From: Toxonevra muliebris
Lineage: Eukaryota > Arthropoda > Insecta > Diptera > Pallopteridae
Assembly (NCBI GenBank): GCA_963691655.1
Contig: OY829330.1
Span: 2,232,001-2,296,000, forward strand
Direction of reading: 5' to 3'
Length of the DNA stretch: 64,000 nt
Each line of letters opens with the position of its first letter. Positions within the stretch are counted from its first letter, which is position 1. This document shows, one piece after another, positions 55,001-64,000 of this stretch. The translations under genes and the position numbers were made by a program. Under the pieces are notes generated by a model. It saw only the letters and a program-made list of their open reading frames with translations, did no database searches and was not told where the DNA came from.

Positions 55001-55212
55001 ACCTTAACAATCGATATTCTTGTGTACTGGTGGATAATGTTAAATCGTATTTTTTCGAAGCAACCTTTGGTGTCCCACAAGGTAGCATTTTGGGCCCTTT
55101 GCTTTTTAATTTATTTATCAATGATATTTCTCTTTGTTTTATCAACACAAAATTTGTTTTGTATGCTGATGATTTAAAAATCTTCTTAAGAGTTAATAAT
55201 GGCTGCCTATGA
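52075..55212 (+). CDS. Jockey/CR1-like LINE: ORF1-like and EN-RT in one frame (3' truncated)
   Basis: A 1,039-codon open frame from 52,093 (open from 52,075; no in-frame ATG at the start, so the 5' end is probably lost). Order: a short coiled coil (LDDKNLLIQKVNDLQLELQ); an Ala/Ser-rich region with several repeats of PVSYAAAVSAN type; an ORF1-like domain (KKWIHLSSFKPTVSEENI, LWPANVKVMPFRFFP); APE endonuclease (IYFQNISSIRTK, VETWL, LGDFNL, LDLIF, PDMHHIPL); RT (NYRPISKLSTISK, YTDFSKAFDKVCH, GVPQGSILGPLLF and YADD at 55,162-55,173). Homology stops about nine codons after YADD at 55,199; the last residues are chimeric. These LINEs normally keep ORF1 and ORF2 apart. Confidence 0.85.
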   Translation: MSHSLSLINSLLDDKNLLIQKVNDLQLELQSLHNKLNVNDVAPAISLLCNEINDLRTNFFNYMGNNSKTNNSNKHADSPAGCLKSLSLPVSHAAVSANVAEVAARTILPQSLPRSHLRSSMNINSPINRYSPILTNNDCILSDDAMASNAIPVSHDMPVSYAAAVSANAVSANASEVVSHALPVSYAAAAATNVSEFAARGSHSNSQWETARTGNTHLKHRRQDVVVGLNQNSDLDVIVTKKWIHLSSFKPTVSEENIISYVVNNSNIKSQHLERRKLVKKDVDLQNLRRITFKLGVTDAFLDELMKPSLWPANVKVMPFRFFPRSDQRATIPKSAKMNIHKCITQAVSSISHPDSPLRIYFQNISSIRTKLTLVSLFASHCDYDVIVLVETWLNADIFDSEICDLSNYNVYRKDRDAIKTGCSRGGVVLIAVNRTVRSELFALNNSDMLLDQLCVSIHGSSSLLFVCVSYIPPLSADGLYYAHVNNIPHLSLNSVGDNHLCVLGDFNLCKIAWSLITNDNIIIPSNVNKQHEMYLIDSLFSLDLTQINNFVNRLNRILDLIFISDNIDYKLTECPISEPDMHHIPLILEINFYKFLSIPTLNVNANFNYSLCDWSHLNSLLNNINWGNMFNQLDVINCYNLFLSKALDIFKENIPLRTKKVHRLPWHTTGLKKLKNLRNKFYKTANSAAAFAKYLRYMKEFNCLDKFLYKQYILQCESGIKRNPKSFWNFIQSKRSSSLIPASPFTFYKGKWSNTAAETANLFADFFVSNFDPNVDVVDKSVCANIESSIDFGSLTLTDEDVVNGILKLKLSTKLDNDGLSSFLIKNCMPSLSSPIKLIFNKSLHTGVFIDKFKVSFITPIHKSGNKNDVLNYRPISKLSTISKLFECVVKDKLYFAIKNVISTCQHGFVEGRSTVTNLAVFSDYCIKSFDLGVQVDTVYTDFSKAFDKVCHKILIAKLARIGFHSTFLNWIKSYLNNRYSCVLVDNVKSYFFEATFGVPQGSILGPLLFNLFINDISLCFINTKFVLYADDLKIFLRVNNGCL

Positions 55213-56310
55213 GGCAGTGCCCGGTTAGAATAGGAACTACCCTACTTATGTGGACACGGTGCAGATTAATGAGCGCTTTAGTGCGTTCATGGTCAGGCAT
55301 TGGCCAAAACTGTCTGGCGATAGCGCAAGTTGGTTCCATTCTCCATCTGCTCTTCGCAATGTGGGAGAAGTGGTCTTTAATTAAAAGTTTACACGTGGCA
55401 AGCGGTATACCTGCATTACCAGTAATAAGTGAATTGCTGAGTGTCGTACCAAGTTTGGCGAGGTCATCAGCCTTACAGTTTCCCTCAATGTCGCTATGCC
55501 CTGGCACCCATATAAGGTGCAGGTTGTATGCCATGGCTGTCTCGTTCAGAGACGATCTGCATTGTAGGGCAACTTTAGAGTTGTTAGCTGGACATTGGGG
55601 GGATTTTATTGCCGCCTGACTATCAGTGAAAATGCAGATATCATTACAAGGTATCGCATTACACCTTATCAGATTTGCGGCTTCAGTGATCGCAAGCAGC
55701 TCTGCCTGAAAGACGCTGCAATGATCTGGAAAACGAAAGTGCGCCGAAATGTTCAGGCGCTCAGAGTGAACCCCACCCCCAACCCTACCATCCAACTTTG
55801 AACCATCAGTATAAAAGTCGATGATATCAGGGCGTATCACATTACCCGCACTCCACTCTTGTCGAGATGGAATATATGTGCTAAAGCTGTTGCCAAAGGA
55901 TAGCGGGGACAGGGTGAGATCGACAGAGAGTGGAAGAAATTTAGTTTCACTAAGTATCTTACCATGACCATAATTTGTGCGGGACCACCTACGAATCGCA
56001 TTCAGTCTCACTGCAGATATTGACGCTGAGGTCTTTCCGACTAGATCTATTGGAAGGAGATCCAAGATTGTGTATAGCGCTTTTGAAGGTGTCGTTTTCA
56101 GTGCTCCTGTAATTAACATTGAAGCAAGTCGCTGTACTTTGTCTAATTCTTTGTGATGGATGTTCTTTGAGATGACTGTCCACCATACTACTACGCCGTA
56201 GAAGAGAATAGGACGTATAACACTGGTGTACAACCACATGATTACCTTGGGTTGTAACCCCCATTTCTTGCCTATAGCTGACCTGCAAGCATAGAGAGCT
56301 GTTTCATAAG
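55200..56310 (-). pseudogene. I/LOA-like LINE, RT thumb and RNase H, minus strand
   Basis: Read from 56,310 leftwards: ALYACRSAIGKKWGLQPKV, WLYTSVIRPILFYG, LITGALKTTPSKAL, then RNase H with FYTDGSKLDG, VFQAELLAI, FTDSQAAIKS and WVPGHSDIEGNCKADDLAKLG. All RNase H acids appear present. It ends at LTGHCLIGSH at 55,200, just before the expected Cys/His knuckle, so the 3' end is lost as well as the 5' end. It is related to LINE-C at 21,406-22,204. Confidence 0.85.
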
Positions 56311-57505
56311 TTACAACTCTCAAATTCACAAATTTGTAATAAGAGGCAACGAAAAATTGTAAGAGAGCATTTGTAGATTACAAGTGTAAAACAAATGACG
56401 TTTTACGAAATTTTTGTATGACTTGTAAATAACCAATTATTTTTACAAATTTATGACACTGATCTACCAATGAGCGAACAAATTAAAATTTTCGCGGCTT
56501 CTTTCATTAAGAGGTATTTCTACCTAAAAATGTTCAAATTAATTATTTTTAAAACTCTTTTTTTATATAAATACATAAAGAAAAATAAAATCATTTTAAA
56601 ATGGCATAGCCGGCTTTCCATGTCAGAAATGCCCCCAAACCGATCAAGGACCCTTTTGAAGCACTTGATTTAAGAACGATTTGGCTAAATTGTCAGACTA
56701 TTATCTGCCTAACTAGTCATAAGAAAAATCTTAAAAAATTCACAGTGAATTTGGAATTTTTTCGCGAATTTTCTAATGCGAAATTCGCGATGAAAAAAAT
56801 CGGGTCAATTTTTTTTTTTTGAAATTTTGTTGGCTTCACATGAAAGCCTAATGCGATTACAACAACAAACAATTCCATTATTTACTTACGTAGTGAGTGG
56901 TTTGATTCAAATGTAAAAAATTCGGTTTCTGAAAAAGTGTACCTCGTAGGCTATTCCGATGTTTTGGGACCCCAAGCAAGAAACATACATAAGAAAAATC
57001 AGAGTAGTATACCTATTTTCAGTATGAAAAAATCACATGTAAAAATATTCGCGATTTTTTTCATCGCGAATCTCGCGTTAGAAAATTCGCGAAAGAATTT
57101 TAAATTAATCTACATTCTTAAAACGCTGATTAAAATCTGTAAATATAAAAACAGACTGCTAAAAGTTTGATGAAAAATGAAAAATAAACAATTGTAGTAA
57201 TTTTACAGGCGATTTTTTTTTGTAAGAAATTCTTACAAATGTTACAAATTTCTGATTAGTCGTCTGTTTGGTGAAACATAAAACTACAAAATAGTAACAT
57301 TTCTACAAATTTGTTACTTGTAAATTACAACTACAAATCCTGTCTGGTGAAACAAATATTGAAAAATTTTTTACTACAAGTACTTGTGATTTACAAGTCC
57401 GAATTCACAATTGTAGGAATTGGGTGAAACCATATTTAAAGATTTTTTTTACAATTTTGTGAAAACTTCCTTACAATTCACATATTTGCAAGTTGGTGAA
57501 ATAGG
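56311..57505. mobile_element. Fold-back / palindromic element
   Basis: A ~48-bp inverted repeat lies at 56,758-56,803 and 57,046-57,094 (TTCGCGAATTTTCTAA in both orientations). The outer parts hold many copies of TTACAAGT, ACTTGTAA and GGTGAAAC-type motifs in both orientations, and the two ends share TTTCAYMAASTT in inverted order. No coding frame is convincing. The exact ends and target duplication are uncertain, since the minus-strand LINE abuts the left side. Confidence 0.55.
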
Positions 57506-57886
57506 CCACTGGTTGGCACGCGCTAGTCCGTCTTGTCTAGAAAGACATTATAGGCAAACCAAATTGAGTATGAATTTATTAGGAATGAGGATGTAAAAAA
57601 TTTAATATAACAAAACAAATTTCAATTGAAGATGAAAACTCATCTTTTGCCGTGTTTTTTTCTTTATTATTTTCATTTTTGTTTTATTTTTAACTTTTTC
57701 AAACGAACATGTTTCAATTGCATACTCATAAAATGAAATTTGTGTTACGCACCAAATATTTCTCTAAGTGAAAGCAATATTGTGAAACATATTGTAGTCG
57801 TATTTGTGTGGCCATCGCTGATATACACTTAAGTACAATTAAGTGTTAACATTGCTGAATATATAAGCATTCATTTGAACCCCACC
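57506..57886. other. No gene seen
   Basis: AT-rich sequence between the fold-back element and the maT-type transposase, presumably including that transposon's 3' flank. Its terminal repeat could not be located here. Confidence 0.3.
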
Positions 57887-58956
57887 TCATTCAATATAAC
57901 GTCCTTTAGCCTGCACACATGCCTTCAATCGATCCGGAAATCGTAGGACTGTTCGCCGCAGGACTTCCTGATCAATTTCAGTCCAGGCTTTCTCTAATGA
58001 ATTTGTCAGCGACTCCAAACAGTGGTGTTGAGATGCACAAGCCTTACTCTCTAAAATACTCCAAATAGAGTAGTCCATTTGATTCAAGTCTGGGGAGTAT
58101 GGTGGCCATTCTTGAGATGTTATGAACCCAGAAAAATTGTCTTTTATCCATGTTTGCGTTAATTTTGCCATGTGGGAAGGTGCGGAATCTTGCTGGAAAG
58201 TCCAGTTTTCATTTCCAAATGTATCTTGGGCCCAGGGAAGAACATGTTCATTTGAAATACTCCAATAAACAACCTGGTCAATTTTAACATCCTCTTCAAC
58301 GAATATTAGAGGGGTTCTGGCATTAGCGGAAACTCCAGCCCATACCATAACGGAAGCTGGCTTTTGAACTCGGCCAACAGTCCTATTTTGTTGCGATGAT
58401 GATGTTAGCCACATTCGGTCATTTTGGGCATTGAAATGTTGTTCAGCCGTGAAAATTTTTTCATCTGTAAACAAGATATTTTCAACATTTTTTAACACGG
58501 AGGAGCGCAGCAACGACTTGCATCTTTGCAGTCGCAAATCTTTCTTTTTTTGTGTCAGATCTTGAGCTTTTCGGAGCTTGTACGGCTTAAGATTAAGCTT
58601 TGATTTTGAATGATTTGCACTGTTTCACGGTTTACTCCCACTTCCTTAGCGATTTTTCTCATTGAGCGCCTTGGATTTCGCTTGATTCGTTTACGAATTT
58701 TTTCTGTTAAACCAGTAGTGGCAACTGTTGAAAATTTTCCCCGGTCTCTATCTCCAAAACCCCCAGTTTCATTATATCGAATAACAGCTCGGTCTACCGT
58801 ACGACTTGACAAATTTAAAGCCTTTGCAATTTGACGGCTACTATAATTTGCCAAATGAAATTTCATAATTTCACGACGAATATTTTCCTTGTCCATTTTT
58901 ATGGAAATTTCAAAATGTAATAAGAAAAATTCAAATGAAATTAAAAGCAAAGCCAA
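57887..58956 (-). pseudogene. maT-type (DD37D) Tc1-mariner transposase, one frameshift
   Basis: From the ATG near 58,896 (MDKENIRREIMKFHL) the N-terminal frame carries helix-turn-helix motifs (SSRQIAKALNLSSRTVDRAV, SMRKIAKEVGVNRETV). Near 58,610 the frame shifts by one base. The catalytic part is open to the stop at 57,887: FTDEKIF (first Asp), VMVWAGVSA, FQQDSAPSH (second Asp), SPDLNQMDYSIW (third Asp). The second and third acids are 37 residues apart, the maT/DD37D spacing. All three acids are present, and apart from the frameshift it looks intact. A sequence starting ACAGGGTGACAATTG on the minus strand near 59,055 may be one terminal repeat; I did not find its partner. Confidence 0.88.
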
Positions 58957-59292
58957 TGATGAATGGATTTGCTTTTTAAATTAAAGTAACGTTAAATGGC
59001 AAAGCTTGATGCAGAGTATTAAACTTGCGTCACTTTACAATTGTCACCCTGTAAATCAATAGGGGTAAATTTTTACTTTAGGGAATTTTCTGTAAATGAA
59101 AAAAAGATACATGACTAAAATCGATGCATTTTCAGAGTTTGATTTTCCTGTAAAATTTTAAAAATGCGTGTTACAGTAGATAGAAAAAATAAGTTTTCAA
59201 AATGAAAACCAAATTTTATCATCAAATATCTTTGCAATAATAGATAGCTTTTAATTTATACATCATTATAAAGCTACGTGATATGTGGTTAA

Positions 59293-60780
59293 CCTTCATC
59301 CGTTCTTCATTTCGCCAGCCTAAAGGGCTCCTCGTGTATCAAATTGATACGCACCGATAAAACTTGATATTTCATGTAAATATGAGCCATAATGGAAAAA
59401 GATCATTTAAATAATAAAAATGGTAGTGTAAAACAAAATTTAACAAGAAATTTTTCAACCTTTTTTCTATTTATTGAAAAAAAAAAAAACAATTTTCGAA
59501 CAACATTCAATAAATCAAGAAACAAAAATAAAATAATTGAGGGAAAAAGAAAGTAAATCAAGGTTTATCAACTCATGCATAACTTGAAATAATGCCCATC
59601 AAAAACAAATTTTTTGCATTTATCGAAACGACTACTGTACAGATTTTTGTATTGTTTGTATTTGTACTTTGCACAACGAGCGCGTTGTTTTACTGCCTAT
59701 GCATTGTGTCAATTCTTGTGAATTTGGTGTATTCGATGATGATGGTATTTGGCGTGTAGCGATCAAAAATTGCGTTACGTAATATATGAACGGCCCCTGA
59801 CAGCAACCAACTGTTTTCTTAGTTCAACCAAAACGGCTACGATATTTTTTTCGGTATGTACTGAGTAAATGGACACTGTAACATCTTTTCTAACTACGTA
59901 ACATATTTTTACGTGATTTAGACATTTGTCGAATACATGATGAGTTGATGCCATTTTGTCCCTTGAACAAATTTCTTTTCGTTTATTCTCTTAAATTTTG
60001 TTAGAGGCAAAACAGCAAAAAAGACGATAATACAGCGGTACATCGAGCTGAGCTGAAGATAGTTGGACCTATATACGTACATAAGCAATGCAGTACAATT
60101 CGATTTCTTTTTGAAAAAAAATGAAAAAAATGTTTTACCTGGTGTTTCTCGTAAGGGCTCTTCATTTGAGCTTGTTCTTTTTTACATTGTTGCTGGAGGT
60201 TCAAAATAATATTTGGTGGTTTTATCTTTTCATAAAACAAAATCAGTTGGGTCAGTTGGTCCAGTACATGTTGCTTCTCGTTTTTGTTGCATTTCTTCTT
60301 CTCCTTCAAAGCCATTATAATCGTTTGCATCGTATTCATTTTCAATTTCACTACAACTTGATGAAGCTATATAATCATCTTCATTACTTTCTGCATCATT
60401 TTGAACGCCGCAATTCAACTCCAACAAAAAAACTTTTATTATTGACTAAAATGTACTTTCTTCGCGTAACAATTTTATAAAATGGCGCTAAAGGACAAGT
60501 AAAAAGAAATGGCTGCGAATTAGGGCTTTAACACATATAAATATGTAAACAAAGGTAACGCTTGCACATGCGTATCAATTTGATACGCGAGGAACCTTTG
60601 TGTAACTTTTTTTGTTAGCAGTACTCGGCGCATGCTAAACAAATTTCAAAAACAATTTCTGATAGAGGATAAAAAAAATTCCTTGAGCCAAAGGTTTGAT
60701 CAAAAATTTTTTATTTAAAAAGAATCAATCAATTCGAAAGTTGCGATTCGTATCAAATTGATACGAAGAACAGATGAAGG
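59293..60780 (-). mobile_element. piggyBac-like transposon (1,488 bp)
   Basis: TTAA flanks both ends (59,289-59,292 and 60,781-60,784). Terminal inverted repeats are CCTTCATCCGTTCTTC and its complement with one mismatch. Subterminal inverted repeats contain the palindrome GTATCAAATTGATAC at 59,336-59,350, 60,572-60,586 (one base different) and 60,750-60,764. Decayed transposase coding lies on the minus strand. At 1.5 kb it is shorter than the usual 2-2.5 kb. Confidence 0.87.
59570..60430 (-). pseudogene. piggyBac transposase remnant
   Basis: The first frame (60,427-60,230) is a strongly acidic N-terminal region (NEDDYIASSSCSEIENEYD), as in piggyBac transposases. After several breaks, the last frame near 59,690-59,575 shows RCAKYKYKQYK, then DKCKKF and HYFKLC, a C-terminal cysteine-rich region of piggyBac type. 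The catalytic DDD part is mostly deleted. Confidence 0.55.
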
Positions 60781-62004
60781 TTAAAATAGCAATAATATTA
60801 TGAAAAGAGAAATTTAGTTTTGATTTTCTTTTAAAGTTTAATATTACTAAGTGACGGAACGATGGTACAAAAATAAGTTATCAAAAGTTTGAACATCCAA
60901 AATGGCCACCTTTTTTGCTAACGGTTTTAGTGAATTGGTCTTCTATAATGAAAACAAGATTTTACATCGTTTTGGAGTATTTTGCCCCTTTATTCTATAG
61001 TACTGTGGGGAGCGTGCTTCTAAAAATGCATCTTCAATCTATCCTTGCATTACCGTTTGATGACGAGTCAGGGCTTAGTGGTGATCAACAGAAAATGCTT
61101 CTTTCATCATTATGAACGTATTTCAACACCATTTTAAAAATTTTGATTTGATGAAAACTTTACCTATTCAGCTTTTCTCTTCAGGTACTGTTACGTCTTT
61201 TTAAGGATTAGAAACTATATCAGCATCCAACTTTGGTTTCAGTGATAAAATTTTGAATACACTACCCATGTACAAACATTTTAGAACTATTTTCCTCTTT
61301 GAGATGCGTTAGAAGTCAGTAATGGGGAAACTCTTCAAAAATCGTTCCTCCTACGAGCATTTTCTATTCATTTAATGGGCTCTCTACAAGATGGCTTCGT
61401 CATAAAATCTTTACAGTTTTAATTTGTTATCGCTATAGAATTAAAACCATTAAAGTTTTGCCTCAAAATATTAATGTGGATGGGTAAATCCATGATATGA
61501 TAAAAGCTCATAGATTGCATGATTTTTGAAGAAAAATGTTCCAAAGTATTTGTGCACTTGCAATGGTTTTATAAAATTTGTGTCATTGGAAACCAAGTAG
61601 AATGCTTATAAACTATATAAACCCAGAAAAAATATTATAATTCTTGATGGGGAAAATTTTAGTAGTTAATGTTTTCATCATTTCAGATAACAAAACTCAA
61701 ATCAAAATTCTTAAAAAAGTACTGGAATTTATTCGCAATGATAAAGGAGCCATTTTGCAATGACTAGTTATCAAATGGTAATGCAATGATAGATTGAAAA
61801 TGTCTGCTTCAAAGCAAAATTCAATTTTAAAATAAAATCAAAACTAAATTTCTTTTTTCATAATATTATTGTTATGCCACATTTCACGTAGCTTTATAAT
61901 GATGTAAAAATAAATTTATTTGATGCTAAAGTTTTGTTTTCATTTTGATAACTTATTTTTTCCACCTGCTGAATGTTGGGAGCCAATTCATCGTATATTT
62001 TGCC

Positions 62005-62074
62005 TTTTTTAATTTTGGGGTCACATTTCATATACTTATATATCATAATAAAATATTACCCCAAAATTAAAAAA
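62005..62074. other. 17-bp perfect hairpin
   Basis: TTTTTTAATTTTGGGGT (62,005-62,021) and its exact complement (62,058-62,074) enclose a 36-base loop. It could be the ends of a very small inverted-repeat element or a chance structure in AT-rich DNA. Confidence 0.45.
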
Positions 62075-62099
62075 ATCCCCAAATTATGAAATATCACCC

Positions 62100-64000
62100 C
62101 AATTCACGTCAAAATTTGTTAACAAATTTTTTAGCGGCTTATTTCATTTTTGCCTAGAGCAAAAATTTACGCAGCGCAGCCTTTACTGGGTACTTGATTT
62201 GACGGTTTGAAATAAAACTCTATTTACTTGTGGCATTAAGAATGGACAAACAAATAGCCATTTTTCTGGAATTTGTTGTCATGAGAAGTAACGCATCTGC
62301 CAGAGTAATGATAAGGTTAAGTTGAATGCTTTTTTTGCAAGTGATTGCATTATACAAACGATGAAAACGGTTAGCTTTCAACTTCATGCTGAAAATATGA
62401 AAAATCTAAATTATGATATGCTTTAGCGGATCCAAGGGCAATTGTGCTAGCAAACCAGCGTGACCCTCATCTCCATCTATCACGGAACTCAAATTGAACA
62501 ATTTTGGCTTCTTTTTCTATTTTCTATTTTTAACTACAATTTTATTTATTTTAAATACAGGAAAGTGTAAAAAAGAAGTGTGTCGTACGTTTGTACCTTT
62601 TCCCAAGTCAATCATCGGTGTATTGAAGGTGAAATTGCAGCGGTTAAAAGCATCAGCTGCAGTATTCCAAATTCCACTATTCTCTTCATATCTAATTTAT
62701 GCTTTCTCAAATGCTCTTCAGATTATCCGCATATTTCGTCAAACTTCTCTATTGTTCTCTCCATTATATCTCAAATATTAAAACAATTTCTAATAATTTA
62801 TTTTCTATTAGGTGTTTTATAAGCAATAAATTGAGCTGAAATTGCTTAATTTGGGCTCCGTGTGAATAGACTATTACGAATTTGAAAACTCTGTTTGAAA
62901 GTATGTAAGCATTATAATAACAAAATATACACCAGAGAATGGTATTGCAATGAAGGACAAATTTGAAGGTTTAAAAGAAAACAAATTAGAATATTTCGTA
63001 AGTTTTGCAACTGTCGTAGGACAGCCTTTTCTAATTATCTCCAATAAAAAAATAGTAAGAAAGTTACATAAAAGTTAAGTTTTTTTATTTATTTTTACTC
63101 CAGTAAATCACTTCACTTTAGTCTACAGCTACAACACCCTACTATAAAAAGTTTAACAAACAGTTTTACTATTTTCGCAAAGAAATTATTTATTCATTTT
63201 TCATTTATAAAATAAATTATTCCTTTTCAATTTACATTAAAATAATGCATATACAATAAAATTATATAAGTATATAGGCCACGCTAATTTCTATTTCAAA
63301 TTATATTTAAAATAAAGAATATTTTTCATAAGTTAGCTTTTTTTGATTCCATTTTTCTTTGTTAATATACAAACTAATTGGAGTTGACAGATATTTTTAA
63401 ACAATGCCAAGTATGACAGTATATTTTGCATTTGCTTTCGATTTTCAATTATCTTAAAATTTTAAGTTTTATTTTTAAGTAAAAACGTTTATGAGTCTTC
63501 GATATAAACATTGCATTCAGTGGTAGCATTAAAGAATACATCACCCAAAACATGAATTGTGACATAAAACGAACAAAAAATTTTGAAAATTCAGTAATTG
63601 AATTTTAATGTTTAAACTTTCAATCCAAAAAGTTCATATCGACAATGTATTCAACAATTAAGTAGAGAGCTGACGTTTGGGCTTTTGCCCTTCAATATAT
63701 ACATTTATATGTACTACTGCATTGTTTTCAAATAGATACTAAAGAGCGTAGTAGTTATTTCTTTCAAAATTTAATAAACGTGCAAGTTCTTAAGGAACTT
63801 ACCACCCATTAGTTTTATCGCGTAAATACATAATTAGAAAAAAAGAAACCCCTGGGTATTGTTCGTTTTTACTATATAATTACGATGTTGCTTTGAAGAT
63901 TTAAATCAATAATTATATCAATACAATACTGATTACTATTCGTTCCAATCACAACCAGAAACTATATCATTATATAGTACTTTTATTCTGTTCTGTTTTC
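62100..64000. other. No recognisable feature
   Basis: AT-rich sequence with short frames only. The overlapping frames at 62,494-62,822 encode hydrophobic, Ser/Leu-rich peptides without a domain. I see no transposon ends, repeats or host exon that I can support. Confidence 0.3.

Larger units (their letters stand above)
59174..61971. mobile_element. Large imperfect palindrome split by a piggyBac element
   Basis: The left arm (59,174-59,290, resuming at 60,785-60,835) is the inverted counterpart of 61,800-61,971; both contain GAAAAAATAAGTT, CATTATAAAGCTACGTGA and AATAATATTATGAAAA. Further in, 61,030-61,075 pairs with 61,755-61,800, and 61,120-61,160 with about 61,680-61,730, so the centre is near 61.4 kb. 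The piggyBac element lies inside the left arm. A frame at 60,915-61,115 has no known domain. No target duplication was identified. Confidence 0.65.

Overview
This window is eukaryotic and looks like insect DNA, most likely from a higher fly; the fly assignment is inference. It is AT-rich with no bacterial gene packing. It holds BEL/Pao, Ty3-gypsy, I/LOA-like, R4/Dong-like and Jockey/CR1-like retroelements, plus Tc1-mariner, hAT and piggyBac DNA transposons. I found no host gene, tRNA, rRNA or CRISPR array that I can support. The window is a transposon graveyard in which old elements are split by younger ones, and most of the work is putting the pieces back together. All sequence comparisons were made by eye.

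Region 1 (1-15,070). A minus-strand BEL/Pao element (BEL-2) is interrupted twice. A plus-strand LINE with a long open EN-RT-RNase H frame enters from the left edge and ends at 3,520. A complete plus-strand BEL/Pao element (BEL-1, 5,816-13,965) has paired LTRs, a 5-bp target duplication and a 1.9-kb leader. That leader carries five tandem hairpins whose stems are kept by compensatory and wobble changes. This is the most unusual signal in the window.

Region 2 (15,070-23,460). A ~0.4-kb TIR element is split by an I/LOA-like LINE (15,477-22,828) with a 13-bp target duplication. That LINE contains an R4/Dong-like LINE, which in turn contains a fragment of a third LINE. A minus-strand LINE 3' end follows.

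Region 3 (23,460-31,580). A 2.8-kb fold-back element, a TIR element with an internal hairpin, and weak transposase-like remnants. Much of this stretch is unassigned.

Region 4 (31,583-51,338). One nest up to four levels deep: BEL-4 (minus) contains a gypsy element (minus), which contains a Tc1-like transposon (plus), which contains BEL-3 (plus). Smaller insertions are a hAT transposon in the gypsy 5' LTR, a 100-bp hAT MITE in BEL-4 pol, a piggyBac-type MITE, and a mariner in the BEL-4 5' LTR.

Region 5 (51,380-64,000). Truncated LINEs of three kinds, including a 1,039-codon open frame that joins ORF1-like and EN-RT domains. After these come two more fold-back structures, a maT-type (DD37D) transposase with one frameshift, and a 1.49-kb piggyBac-like element with TTAA ends. 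The last ~1.9 kb shows nothing I recognise.

These genes do not form a pathway. They are selfish elements, nearly all broken by stops, frameshifts or lost catalytic residues. Their order records the insertion history of the locus.
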